A DNA stretch of 41,850 nt, taken from positions 1-41,850 of the forward strand of contig JAILCQ010000027.1 of the NCBI GenBank assembly GCA_024679955.1. Direction: 5' to 3'. The translations under genes were made by a program, and so were the position numbers. The first letter of the stretch is position 1, and each line of letters opens with the position of its first letter. Source of the DNA: Bacillota bacterium. GTDB taxonomy: Bacteria > Bacillota > Dehalobacteriia > UBA4068. Below the pieces are notes generated by a model. It saw only the letters and a program-made list of their open reading frames with translations. It searched no databases and had not been told where the DNA came from. Below, in pieces: positions 26,868-34,260 of the stretch.

Positions 26868-26896
26868 AGTATATCATAAAGCCGTTTTTCGCTCAA
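26868..26896 (-). promoter_or_regulatory. Promoter of the acyl-ACP thioesterase
   Basis: On the - strand TTGAGC (26891-26896), 17 nt, TATACT (26868-26873) preceded by TGA, an extended -10. The predicted start is about 40 nt before the ATG. Confidence 0.7.
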
Positions 26897-26973
26897 GGAA
26901 GGAATCTGGCGGTGGCGGGGCGGCTTATTTATCGAAAATAACTATGATGCCATGATTTCATTAGAATTCCCGA

Positions 26974-27004
26974 TTGGAAAACCCCGGATTCGTGGTTGTA
27001 TAAT
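26974..27004 (+). promoter_or_regulatory. Promoter of the cysteine desulfurase cassette
   Basis: TATAAT at 26999-27004 with TTGGAA at 26974-26979, spacing 19 nt (18 if TGGAAA is used). The transcript would start near 27011 and carry a ~190-nt leader. Confidence 0.65.
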
Positions 27005-27010
27005 ACTAGT

Positions 27011-27198
27011 AAGAGAATAACTGTTTGATGTGACGAGGGATGGCAAAAGCGGGAATGTCTGGCTGGCGGCCTGCGATCCGGAAGGAACCGGCAGGAATAC
27101 TTTTGCCAAAAACTGCAGCCCGGCAGCGTGCTGCGGCGTACAGATGGCGGATATACCGCGCCGGGCAAAGGTATCCCGGCAGGGAGCAGGATAATGCC
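27011..27198 (+). promoter_or_regulatory. Structured leader RNA before the cysteine desulfurase gene
   Basis: The interval contains a closed domain: GGCAAAAG (27042-27049) pairs perfectly with CTTTTGCC (27100-27107). Inside it CCTG (27070-27073) and CCGG (27078-27081) pair with the contiguous CCGG-CAGG at 27088-27095. A second hairpin, GCCGGG (27160-27165) with CCCGGC (27175-27180), lies just before the ribosome site. No known riboswitch core was recognised, and it is not SRP RNA despite a CCGGAAGG string. Function is unknown. It could be a cis-regulatory element or simply a structured untranslated region. Confidence 0.45.
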
Positions 27199-28335
27199 AT
27201 GATATATTTGGATAATGCGGCGACCACTTTACATAAGCCCCGGCAGGTGATAGACGCGGTGGCGGCGGCCATGGGCTCCATGGGCAACGCTTCCCGGGGG
27301 GCCCATGAAAACGCCCTGAACGCGGCCTGTACCATATTCGAGACCCGGAGAAAGCTGGCCGCCTTATTCGGCTGCCCCAGGGCCGATCATGTGGCCTTTA
27401 CGCAGAATTCCACCGAGGCTCTGAACATCGCCATCCATGGCTTGATCGCCGGCGGCAGCCATGTGATCTCTACCGATCTGGAGCACAATTCCGTGCTGCG
27501 TCCCCTGTACCGTTTGCAGGTGGAGCAACAGGTGGCGGTAAGTTTTTTGCCCGCGGACAGGCAGGGGCGCATCCGCTATGAGGATTTGGAAAGGTATTTG
27601 CGGCCGGATACCGGGGCCATCGTTTGCACCCACGCTTCCAATCTTACCGGCAATATGCTGGATCTGGCCCGTATCGGCCGCTTCGCCCGCAGCCATGGCC
27701 TGCTGTTCATCGTGGACGCCTCGCAAACGGCAGGCTGCCAGCCCATCGATATGCAGGCTATGTCCATAGACGCGCTTTGCTTTACCGGCCATAAAGGGCT
27801 GATGGGGCCTCAGGGCACAGGCGGTATTTGCCTGCGCGGGGATTTGGATATCCGACCCTGGAAGGTGGGCGGTTCCGGCGTCCAATCCTACAGCAAAAGC
27901 CACCCGTTGGATTTTCCCACCCGGCTGGAGGCCGGCACCCTGAACGGTCACGGCATCGCCGGGCTAGGCGCGGCGCTGGATTTTATCCAAAGCACCGGTT
28001 TGGAAGCGATCCGGGAAAAAGAACGCCGTCTGATGGAACGCTTTTACCGCGGCGTCGGCCCCATAGACGGCGTAACGGTGTACGGCGATTTTTCCGGTAT
28101 GGAGCGAGCCGCTATCGTGGCGCTGAACATCCGGGATTATGATTCGGCAGCGGTCTCCGACGCCCTGGCTGAAGAGTACGGCATCGCTACCCGTCCCGGC
28201 GCGCATTGCGCCCCCAGGATGCACTATGCCCTGGGCACCGCCGACCGGGGGGCCGTGCGGTTCAGTTTTTCATATTTCAATACCGAAGAAGAAACAGATG
28301 CGGCCATTGCCGCCGTGGCGGAATTGGCCCGATGA
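27199..28335 (+). CDS. Cysteine desulfurase-like class V aminotransferase (SufS/Csd branch)
   Basis: A 378-aa PLP enzyme. It opens with MIYLDNAATTLHKP, as SufS/Csd enzymes do. PLP contacts: FTQNSTEALN, HNSVLRPLYR, VDASQTAG, and the Schiff-base Lys199 in FTGHKGLMGPQG. The catalytic Cys337 is in RPGAHCAPRMH. These enzymes take sulfur (or selenium, as selenocysteine lyases) from cysteine as a persulfide. The form resembles the clostridial class V family often linked to selenium or anaerobic redox genes, not IscS. No iscU or sufBCD is near, so general iron-sulfur assembly is less likely; the partners here are an HgdB-like protein and DUF3343. The ATG at 27199 begins the family sequence, after AGCAGGA; the longer frame lies in the leader. 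Confidence 0.88.
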   Translation: MIYLDNAATTLHKPRQVIDAVAAAMGSMGNASRGAHENALNAACTIFETRRKLAALFGCPRADHVAFTQNSTEALNIAIHGLIAGGSHVISTDLEHNSVLRPLYRLQVEQQVAVSFLPADRQGRIRYEDLERYLRPDTGAIVCTHASNLTGNMLDLARIGRFARSHGLLFIVDASQTAGCQPIDMQAMSIDALCFTGHKGLMGPQGTGGICLRGDLDIRPWKVGGSGVQSYSKSHPLDFPTRLEAGTLNGHGIAGLGAALDFIQSTGLEAIREKERRLMERFYRGVGPIDGVTVYGDFSGMERAAIVALNIRDYDSAAVSDALAEEYGIATRPGAHCAPRMHYALGTADRGAVRFSFSYFNTEEETDAAIAAVAELAR

Positions 28336-28351
28336 GAAAAAGCCCGGTCTT

Positions 28352-28374
28352 GGCCGCCGGGTCCCTGGGCGGCC
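28352..28374 (+). other. GC-rich hairpin in the gap between cassette genes 1 and 2
   Basis: GGCCGCC (28352-28358) pairs perfectly with GGCGGCC (28368-28374) with a 9-nt loop. No T-run follows, so it is not a standard terminator. It may be a processing or stability element that sets different levels of the two proteins. A second small hairpin, GCGCA...TGCGC near 28454-28471, holds GGAGGA in its loop. The true ribosome site of the next gene, GAGGAGG, follows it. Confidence 0.35.
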
Positions 28375-28490
28375 GGAGAAGCGGTAAGCCTTTGTCCAAG
28401 CGCCGGACAGCATGTTGAAGCATAAACGCGATACCAGGTATTTCGCGCAGGAGGATTTGCGCACACTATAAATATAGAGGAGGAAATTCT

Positions 28491-29765
28491 ATGTCCAATT
28501 ATGTTGAAATGTGGAAAAATCTGGGAATGGATCTGGAATCCCATGATTTGCTGTGCCAGGTGCTGCCTACGGCGGTGGGCGATGTGTTCCTGACCCAGGA
28601 AAACCGGCCCAAATGCATGGATTTCTGGGATACGGTCATCGCGGAAGTACACGGCATCCGTCCCGCGGAGCTGATAGAAGCCCAAAAAGAAGGCCGTAAA
28701 GTATTCGGCACCTTTTGCGTATATGTGCCCGACGAGGTAGTCATCGCCTGCAACGGTATCGTGACCGGCCTGTGCGGCGGCTCTCAGTTTTGGGTGCCCG
28801 GCGGCGAAGCGGTGCTGCCCAAAGCCACCTGTCCTTTGGTGAAGGCTTCGGTAGGCGCTCGCCTGGGCCGTACCTGCCCCTTTTTCCGCATCGCCGATAT
28901 GTACGTGGGCGAAACCACCTGCGACGCCAAGAAAAAAGCCTATGAGATCCTGGGCAAGGACGTGCCCATGTATGTGATGGACGTGCCCCAGATGAAACGG
29001 GAAAAGGACATCCTGAAATGGAAGGATGAAATCGCCGCCTTTGCCAAAAAGGTGGAGGAATTCACCGGCAATACCCTGACCGCGGAAAAACTGGCGGAAG
29101 CCATCAAAACCGTCAATGAAAAACGCAAAGCCCTGGCCCGGGTTTATAATTGCCGCAAATCCGAATGCCTGCCTATTTCCGGCCGGGACGCTTTGTTGAT
29201 GATGCAGATCGCTTTCTTCGACGATCCGGCCCGCTGCGCCCAGATGTGCAACCGTTTGGCGGATGAATTGGAACAGCGGATCAAAGACGGCGTCAGCGTG
29301 GCGCCGGCCGGGGCCAAACGCATCCTGGTCACCGGCACGCCTTTGGCCGTGCCCAACTGGAAGCTGCATAATATCATCGAAACCAGCGGCGGCGTAGTGG
29401 TTTGCGAAGAAATGTGCACCGGCACCCGCTATTTTGAAAACCTGGTGGACGAAAGCAAAACCACCCTGGATGAGCAGTTTATGGCGCTCTCCCAGCGCTA
29501 TATGAAGAACAATTGCGCCTGCTTCACGCCGAACGAAGGCCGCATCGAGGACATCCTGCGCCTGGTGAAGGAATACAAGGCAGACGGCGTGATCGACTGC
29601 AGCCTCAAGTTCTGCTGCCTCTATGATGTGGAAAAATACAGCGTGTCCAACGTTTTGAAAGACGCCGGCGTGCCGGTCCTCAGCCTGGAGACCGATTATG
29701 AAGACGCGGATTCCGAACAGCTGCGCACCCGCATCGGCGCTTTCATCGAAATGATCGATGACTGA
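28491..29765 (+). CDS. Double-cubane-cluster-type anaerobic reductase (HgdB/2-hydroxyacyl-CoA dehydratase family)
   Basis: A 424-aa protein of the 2-hydroxyacyl-CoA dehydratase D-component family. Cys residues are abundant and placed as in the double-cubane-cluster protein group: TFCVYVPDE, ACNGIVTGLCGGSQFW, TCPLVKASVGARLGRTCPFF, NCRKSECLP, VCEEMCTGTRYF, NNCACFTPNEGR and DCSLKFCCLYD. Such proteins carry a [8Fe-9S] double-cubane cluster and reduce small substrates at very low potential when charged by an ATP-driven activator (HgdC/BcrC-like). No CoA-dehydratase partner subunit and no activator gene is adjacent. The substrate is unknown. It has an excellent GAGGAGG ribosome site and overlaps the DUF3343 gene by 8 bases. 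Confidence 0.85.
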   Translation: MSNYVEMWKNLGMDLESHDLLCQVLPTAVGDVFLTQENRPKCMDFWDTVIAEVHGIRPAELIEAQKEGRKVFGTFCVYVPDEVVIACNGIVTGLCGGSQFWVPGGEAVLPKATCPLVKASVGARLGRTCPFFRIADMYVGETTCDAKKKAYEILGKDVPMYVMDVPQMKREKDILKWKDEIAAFAKKVEEFTGNTLTAEKLAEAIKTVNEKRKALARVYNCRKSECLPISGRDALLMMQIAFFDDPARCAQMCNRLADELEQRIKDGVSVAPAGAKRILVTGTPLAVPNWKLHNIIETSGGVVVCEEMCTGTRYFENLVDESKTTLDEQFMALSQRYMKNNCACFTPNEGRIEDILRLVKEYKADGVIDCSLKFCCLYDVEKYSVSNVLKDAGVPVLSLETDYEDADSEQLRTRIGAFIEMIDD

Positions 29766-30036
29766 AGAAAGTCAAAATATCCGCTACTATGTTCTGTTTG
29801 CCAATTATGAGCATGGGCTGGCCGCCCATGGCATTTTGGACGCCGCGGGGATCGAAAACCGCATCGCCCCGGCGCCCCGGGCCATACAGGGGGAGCTGAC
29901 CTGCGGTATGTCCCTGCTGCTGCGGCCGGAGCATGCGGAGGCGGCCAAGGCTTGTCTGGACGCCCAAGGGGCGGCATACCATGCCATCCTGCCTCTGGCG
30001 GATCAGCTGCGGGCCCGCCGGGACAAATACTGCTGA
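29758..30036 (+). CDS. DUF3343 protein, putative Se/S carrier
   Basis: A 92-aa protein matching DUF3343: YYVLFANYEHGLAAHGILDA at the start, a Pro-rich middle with RAIQGELTCGMSLLL holding the conserved Thr-Cys-Gly, and a C-terminal Cys. DUF3343 proteins are described as putative selenium/sulfur carriers because they travel with cysteine desulfurases, YedE/YedF-type genes and selenium genes. The conserved Cys in LTCGM is the likely persulfide or selenide site (inference). Its ATG lies inside the end of the previous gene (ATGACTGA), showing translational coupling. It is the last gene of the cassette; a terminator follows after 33 nt. Confidence 0.85.
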   Translation: MTEESQNIRYYVLFANYEHGLAAHGILDAAGIENRIAPAPRAIQGELTCGMSLLLRPEHAEAAKACLDAQGAAYHAILPLADQLRARRDKYC

Positions 30037-30067
30037 ACATATAGTAAGCGTACATACAGCGACAAAA

Positions 30068-30114
30068 AAGAACCGTTTCCCGATGGGTGCATCCGGAAAC
30101 GGTTCTTTTTTTGC
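30068..30114. terminator. Bidirectional terminator between convergent units
   Basis: GAACCGTTTCCG (30070-30081) pairs with CGGAAACGGTTC (30094-30105), flanked by an A-run on the left and seven or more Ts on the right. It serves the DUF3343 unit on + and the DUF1847/ABC unit on -. Confidence 0.92.
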
Positions 30115-30142
30115 CGGTAGACGCGGTTATTCTTTTTCGGCT

Positions 30143-30784
30143 TTATTTTTCGCCGTCTTTCGGCGGGAAAAAGCGTTTTTTATAGTAGCTTTCCGCCACA
30201 TATACCGCCGCCAGCGGGTTATGGCCGGTGACCCGGTCTTTTACCGCCAGGATGGTGGCTGGGGCTTCCAGGTATTTCAGCGCCAGGGTGTCATGGCCGA
30301 CGCACAGGCCCAGGATGATATTGAGCTGCGTTTTTTCGCTGTTCATCAATAGGGCCTGGCCGATGGGATTGCACATGATTTCGCCGCAGTTGCCGGACAG
30401 GGTCTCCGCATCCGTAACGTCGATATGGCTTTTGGGGACGGCCCCGTTTTTGCAGGCCGCCGATACGACTTCAAAGCCGTTGTAGGTCAAGATCTTTTCC
30501 ACGATCCGGGCTTCCTTGGCCAGGCCGATGCAAAAGACCAGGCCCAGTTTTTGGAAGCCGTTCTTTTTGCTGAAGAGCATGATCTCTTCCAGCCGGCACA
30601 GGGAGCCGTAGCCTTCGGCTTCCACAACGGAGGCGGTATGGGCGATTTGCAGATTTTCTTTTTCTCTATACAAGGCCTGCGCCTGTTTCTGCAGCTCCGT
30701 TTCTTTGCTGGGGCAGTCTTTCATGGTTTTTTCCATATCGTTCAGTTCGCATCCGTGCAGGGTGCATTCCGCGCATTTTGTCAT
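30143..30784 (-). CDS. DUF1847 Cys-rich protein
   Basis: A 213-aa protein of the DUF1847 type. The N-terminus has a cysteine cluster, Cys4, Cys7, Cys12 and Cys24 (KCAECTLHGC ... DCPS), looking like a metal or iron-sulfur site. The rest is an alpha/beta region with LGLVFCIGLAKEARIVEKIL, the internal CNPIGQALLMN, and LGLCVGHDTLALKYLEAPAT near the end. The family has no assigned role. A good AAGGGGAA ribosome site precedes the ATG. It lies 95 nt after the binding protein gene of an ABC importer on the same strand and is probably part of that unit, separated by a strong hairpin. Confidence 0.82.
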   Translation of the reverse strand: MTKCAECTLHGCELNDMEKTMKDCPSKETELQKQAQALYREKENLQIAHTASVVEAEGYGSLCRLEEIMLFSKKNGFQKLGLVFCIGLAKEARIVEKILTYNGFEVVSAACKNGAVPKSHIDVTDAETLSGNCGEIMCNPIGQALLMNSEKTQLNIILGLCVGHDTLALKYLEAPATILAVKDRVTGHNPLAAVYVAESYYKKRFFPPKDGEK

Positions 30785-30819
30785 GGTAGTTCCCCTTCTA
30801 TCGTTTGACGTAAAGACAG

Positions 30820-30854
30820 GGCAACGGCAGTCCAGGTTCCGGGCTGCCGTTGCC
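30820..30854 (-). other. Strong hairpin between the ABC binding protein and DUF1847 genes
   Basis: GGCAACGGCAG (30820-30830) pairs perfectly with CTGCCGTTGCC (30844-30854), an 11-bp stem. On the - strand it is followed by CTGTCTTTACG, without a T-run. It is more likely an RNA stabiliser or partial terminator that lowers DUF1847 expression relative to the binding protein than a full terminator. Confidence 0.5.
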
Positions 30855-30879
30855 GGTATGTCGCAATGATTGTTCGGGA

Positions 30880-32073
30880 TTACAGAACAGGCGACCAGGC
30901 CAAATCCATAACCGCTTGCGGATCATCCATGGAGGTGATCAGGCCCAGGCGGATATAGCGGTTGATGATTTCCTGCAATTCTTTCTTGGTGAAATCGTCG
31001 CTGAGACCGTATTGCAGGGAATTGTTGGTCATGGTGTTCATCTTCAGATCGCCGGCGGCTAGGCCCAGATCCAACATGGTCTGAGAGGCTTCTTCCGGAT
31101 TTTCACGCATCCAGCACAGGGCTTTTTGGATGGCCTGCACCAGTTTCTTGGTATGAACGGGGTTTTCCTTGACAAAGGTGCCGTTCATAGCCAGCGCGCA
31201 GCAGATGCCCACTTCGGCGTAGTCGCTGTCCAGCATGGAGCTGATGCATTTCAGGGTGCCGTCTTTCAGCATGCTGTAGGCGTAAACGTCGCTGAGCAGG
31301 GCGGCGGAGATCTCACCCCGCTGCATGGCGGCCACGCAGGCGTCGGCCGAGACCTGGGTGAGGGTGACGTCCGTCAGGGGGTTGATGCCGTCGTCGTCCA
31401 GCATCAGGGAGGTGATGTTATAGTCGGAAGCGCCGATGCCGTTGGGTACGGCCACGGCGGTGCCTTTCAGATCTTCCGTGGTATTGTAATCGCTGTCAGC
31501 CAGGACGTACAGAGATTTGCAGGCCAGATGTGCGCCGCCGACAAAGGTGATATCCACGCCGTTGGTAATGGGGACGATGCTGGTGGCGATGTGGCAAATG
31601 GCGATATGTACCTGGCCGGTGCCCAAAGCTTCCACATAGTGTTCGCCTTTGACGCCTTCCACATTGATGCCGGCGTCTTCATAGTAACCCAAATGCTCGG
31701 CAATGCTGGTGCCGGAGCTGCAGCCTTCCAGCAGTTCATAGCGGATGGTCTGGCCGTAGGCGGGCTCGTTTTTCATAGCTTCCAGTTCTTCCTCGGTGGG
31801 CGTCAGGTCAAAATCCAGATAGTCGCTGGCGCGGCCTTCGGCGGGCACGGGAGTGAACATGGCTTCCCAGTTGCCGGCAGCGGCGGCTTCCGCGGCGTCC
31901 ATATGCACATCCGACAGATTGACTTCCACATTGTCGCCGCCCACGCCCATGTCGATCTGACCGTCGGGAGACAGTTCATTGCTGTCCGCCGAATTGGGGG
32001 AGGAGGCGCAGGCAGCCAGGGCGACGATGGCCGCCAGGCACAGCAGCACAACCAGTAATCTCTTTGTCTTCAT
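30880..32073 (-). CDS. ABC importer substrate-binding lipoprotein (NMT1/SsuA/TauA-like)
   Basis: A 397-aa predicted lipoprotein: signal MKTKRLLVVLLCLAAIVALA with lipobox LAAC (Cys22). An acidic stretch of about 80 residues follows, then a periplasmic-binding-type domain (from IRYELLEGCSSGTSIAEHLG; GYYEDAGINVEGVKG; GTGQVHIAICHIATSIV; DLKGTAVAVPNGIGASDYN). This is the fold used for nitrate, sulfonate, taurine or thiamine-precursor uptake. It holds about nine cysteines besides the lipid Cys, unusual for an exported receptor. The ligand is unknown. The ATG at 32073 is 5 nt after AAGGAGAAG. A 99-nt gap separates it from the ATPase gene. Confidence 0.88.
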   Translation of the reverse strand: MKTKRLLVVLLCLAAIVALAACASSPNSADSNELSPDGQIDMGVGGDNVEVNLSDVHMDAAEAAAAGNWEAMFTPVPAEGRASDYLDFDLTPTEEELEAMKNEPAYGQTIRYELLEGCSSGTSIAEHLGYYEDAGINVEGVKGEHYVEALGTGQVHIAICHIATSIVPITNGVDITFVGGAHLACKSLYVLADSDYNTTEDLKGTAVAVPNGIGASDYNITSLMLDDDGINPLTDVTLTQVSADACVAAMQRGEISAALLSDVYAYSMLKDGTLKCISSMLDSDYAEVGICCALAMNGTFVKENPVHTKKLVQAIQKALCWMRENPEEASQTMLDLGLAAGDLKMNTMTNNSLQYGLSDDFTKKELQEIINRYIRLGLITSMDDPQAVMDLAWSPVL

Positions 32074-32172
32074 ATTTCTTCTCCTTTTATAATTTATATT
32101 CCAAAGCCGCCGCAAATAGGAATGCAGCGGTAAATTGGCATTTTGGACCAAAACGGTCCCGACCGCCGGTCT

Positions 32173-32949
32173 TTATCCGGCAGCGCTGCCGCTGAAGTGC
32201 AGCTTGCGCAATATATCGTTGCGGTGGGCCACAAAGGTGTCGGAAGAGCGGTCTCGGGTGAGCGCCTTGTCGATGGGGATATCAGCCAGTATCCGTCCCG
32301 GGCTGGAATCCATCACCAGCACCCGGGTGCCCATGTAGATGGCCTCGTCCACATCGTGGGTGACCATCAGAGCCAGGTGCTGCCGTTTTTCCCACATCTT
32401 TATGATCTCGTCCTGCATATTCATGCGGGTAAAAGCATCCAGCGCGCCTAAGGGCTCGTCCAGTAGCAGGATGTTCGGCTCATTGATCAGGGTCCTTACC
32501 AGAGCAACCCGCTGGGCCATGCCGCCGGAAAGCTGATTGGGATAGTCCTCGCGGAATTTTTCCAAGCCGATCAGGCTGATCATTTCCTCGATGCGGCCGG
32601 CCTTCTCCTTTTGCCTGCCCTGCAAGGTCAGGCTGAAGCCGATGTTCTTCTCCACGGTGAGCCAAGGAAACAGGGTGGGCTTTTGAAAGACCATGCCCCG
32701 GTCGGGAGAGGTGCCGGTCACCTCCTGGCCGTTTACCGTAACTTTGCCGGTGGTGGGCATGATCAAGCCGGCCACCAGCCGCAAAATGGTGGATTTGCCG
32801 CAGCCGGAGGGACCCACCAGGCTGATGAATTCGCCGCTTTCCATGGTGATGGAAATATCGTAAATCGCCTGGGTGACTTCGTCGGTATCGATTTTTGCGA
32901 AACTTTTGGATACATGGGAAAGCTCCAGCACGACTTTTTCGTTATCCAT
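32173..32949 (-). CDS. ABC importer ATP-binding protein (SsuB/TauB/NrtD type)
   Basis: A 258-aa ABC ATPase energising import. Walker A GPSGCGKST at 46-54, Q-loop VFQKPTLFPWLTV at 88-99, signature LSGGMAQR from 140, Walker B LLLDEPLGALDAFTR from 161, and switch His in MVTHDVDEAI. This matches the nitrate/sulfonate/taurine group. The ATG at 32949 is 8 nt after AGGAG; the frame extension of 11 codons is not family-like. The start overlaps the permease stop by 8 bases (ATGGATAA), so the two are coupled. Confidence 0.94.
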   Translation of the reverse strand: MDNEKVVLELSHVSKSFAKIDTDEVTQAIYDISITMESGEFISLVGPSGCGKSTILRLVAGLIMPTTGKVTVNGQEVTGTSPDRGMVFQKPTLFPWLTVEKNIGFSLTLQGRQKEKAGRIEEMISLIGLEKFREDYPNQLSGGMAQRVALVRTLINEPNILLLDEPLGALDAFTRMNMQDEIIKMWEKRQHLALMVTHDVDEAIYMGTRVLVMDSSPGRILADIPIDKALTRDRSSDTFVAHRNDILRKLHFSGSAAG

Positions 32950-34015
32950 TGCTTTCAACTCCTGTCTGCCAGCGCAGCACATGGCGCTTAACCAAATCCA
33001 AACTCTTGGTGACCAGCGTAAAGATGAGGCAGATCACGAACAGCGCCGCAAACATTTTGTCGTAGCTGGCCCAGGCCTTGGCCCAGGTCATGTACCAGCC
33101 CAGACCGGATTTGACGCCCAACATTTCCGCGATCATAATGGCGGTGCAGGAACTGCCCATGGCTTGGGTGCAGCCCTGAAGAATGGAGGGCATGGCATGG
33201 GGGATGGCCACCCGGAAGACCAACTGGCGCTCTTTGGCTCCCAAAGTCCTGGCCGCGTCGAAGAGGTCCTTGTCCACATTGTGTACGCCGGTCATGGAAG
33301 CCACGGTCACCGCAAACCAGGAGCCCAGGGCGATGATGAACACCGCGCCGCCGAATAGGGACGACGCCACCACCATCATAATGGGGATCCAGGTAGAGGT
33401 GGGGATGGGCCCCAAAAAGTTGATAACGGGATCTACCCAGTAGCGGCATCTTTTGGAGTAGCCGCAGGCGATACCGGTAATCAGTCCCAGCAGCACGCCG
33501 ATGGAATAGCCCAAAAACAGCAGCAGCAGCGTATGTATGGTGCAATCCCAAAGCATCATCCGGTCGCCAACGGCGGCGCAGATGATAAAGTTCATGCAGG
33601 GGACAAAGGGTTGGGTGAGTATGCCGGTTTTTAACGTGAGATAATCGTAAAGGGCTGCCAGTAAAAACAAGGCCGCGTAGCGGGGCGCTTTGTAGTGGAC
33701 TTTTTCATAAACGGCGCTTTCGCCGCCGGCTTGCCGGATCAGGGCCACGACCAAGTAGATCACATAGGCGGCGATGAAGCCGAACAGCACATACAGATAC
33801 ATATGGGGATCATGATTGGGACGATTGTCCGGAATGTATAAATACTCTGCCACGGCAATCAGCCCGCAGAGGATGGGCAGCGACAAAGTAACGGCTTCAA
33901 ACCGCTTGTCCTTTTTGGTCTTTTCTTTGCTTTCCAGCTTTTGGAGTTGCTTCCGCGTTAATCCGCCGATTTGCAGCGATTCCGCCGCATTTTGCAGGGC
34001 TTCCTTTTGGGGCAT
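32942..34015 (-). CDS. ABC importer permease with an extended membrane N-terminus
   Basis: A 357-aa membrane protein. The C-terminal ~230 residues are a normal SsuC/TauC-type permease with the coupling loop DAARTLGAKERQLVFRVAIP. The N-terminal ~125 residues are extra: a charged start (LESKEKTKKDKRF) and about three additional membrane helices (LSLPILCGLIAVAEYLYI; LYVLFGFIAAYVIYLVVALI; YAALFLLAALYDYLTL). Usual permeases of this group have about 250-270 residues. The ATG at 34015 follows AAGGAGG. First gene of the importer unit. The promoter was not pinned down: TATACT at 34078-34083 (- strand) has no good -35. Confidence 0.9.
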   Translation of the reverse strand: MPQKEALQNAAESLQIGGLTRKQLQKLESKEKTKKDKRFEAVTLSLPILCGLIAVAEYLYIPDNRPNHDPHMYLYVLFGFIAAYVIYLVVALIRQAGGESAVYEKVHYKAPRYAALFLLAALYDYLTLKTGILTQPFVPCMNFIICAAVGDRMMLWDCTIHTLLLLFLGYSIGVLLGLITGIACGYSKRCRYWVDPVINFLGPIPTSTWIPIMMVVASSLFGGAVFIIALGSWFAVTVASMTGVHNVDKDLFDAARTLGAKERQLVFRVAIPHAMPSILQGCTQAMGSSCTAIMIAEMLGVKSGLGWYMTWAKAWASYDKMFAALFVICLIFTLVTKSLDLVKRHVLRWQTGVESNG

Positions 34016-34206
34016 AGGGCCTCCTTTTGATACGCTGACAAAGGTTATTTGAACAAAGCATTTATTCTCCTTTGAGAGTATACTCGTATCGAACAACAAA
34101 GTCTAATTCAAATAAACGATGAGATGCCGGTAAATATCGTTTTTATGAATAAATTTGACATATGCCGGTTTGGATATGGCCGTTTTTTTTGCCTGCAAAA
34201 GCGGCG

Positions 34207-34259
34207 TTCCGGCAGTAAACCCGGTTGCGCGCCGTTTGCCTTGCGGTCTGCTGCCGGAA
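34207..34259. other. Long inverted repeat in the gap between the ABC unit and purA
   Basis: TTCCGGCAG (34207-34215) pairs with CTGCCGGAA (34251-34259), enclosing 35 nt. It lies beside the purA terminator in a 322-nt non-coding stretch (34016-34337) that otherwise holds the ABC unit's leader and AT-rich DNA, including a TTTGACATA string on + at about 34155. No ORF is convincing. It may be a second terminator-like structure or a small RNA; this is undecided. Confidence 0.35.
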
Positions 34260-34260
34260 T

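Noticed and set aside
27070-27095. Possible SRP RNA because of a CCGGAAGG string
   Set aside because: The conserved bases around that loop in SRP RNA (the AGCAG side of the symmetric loop) are missing, and the flanks do not form the SRP helix.
27145-27162. Possible T-box element (GGCGGATATACCGCG)
   Set aside because: The invariant AGGGTGGnACCGCG string is not matched, and no specifier stem or terminator was found.
27040-27198. A longer N-terminus for the cysteine desulfurase
   Set aside because: The family begins at MIYLDNAATT. The upstream codons give a basic, featureless peptide and lie within the structured leader.
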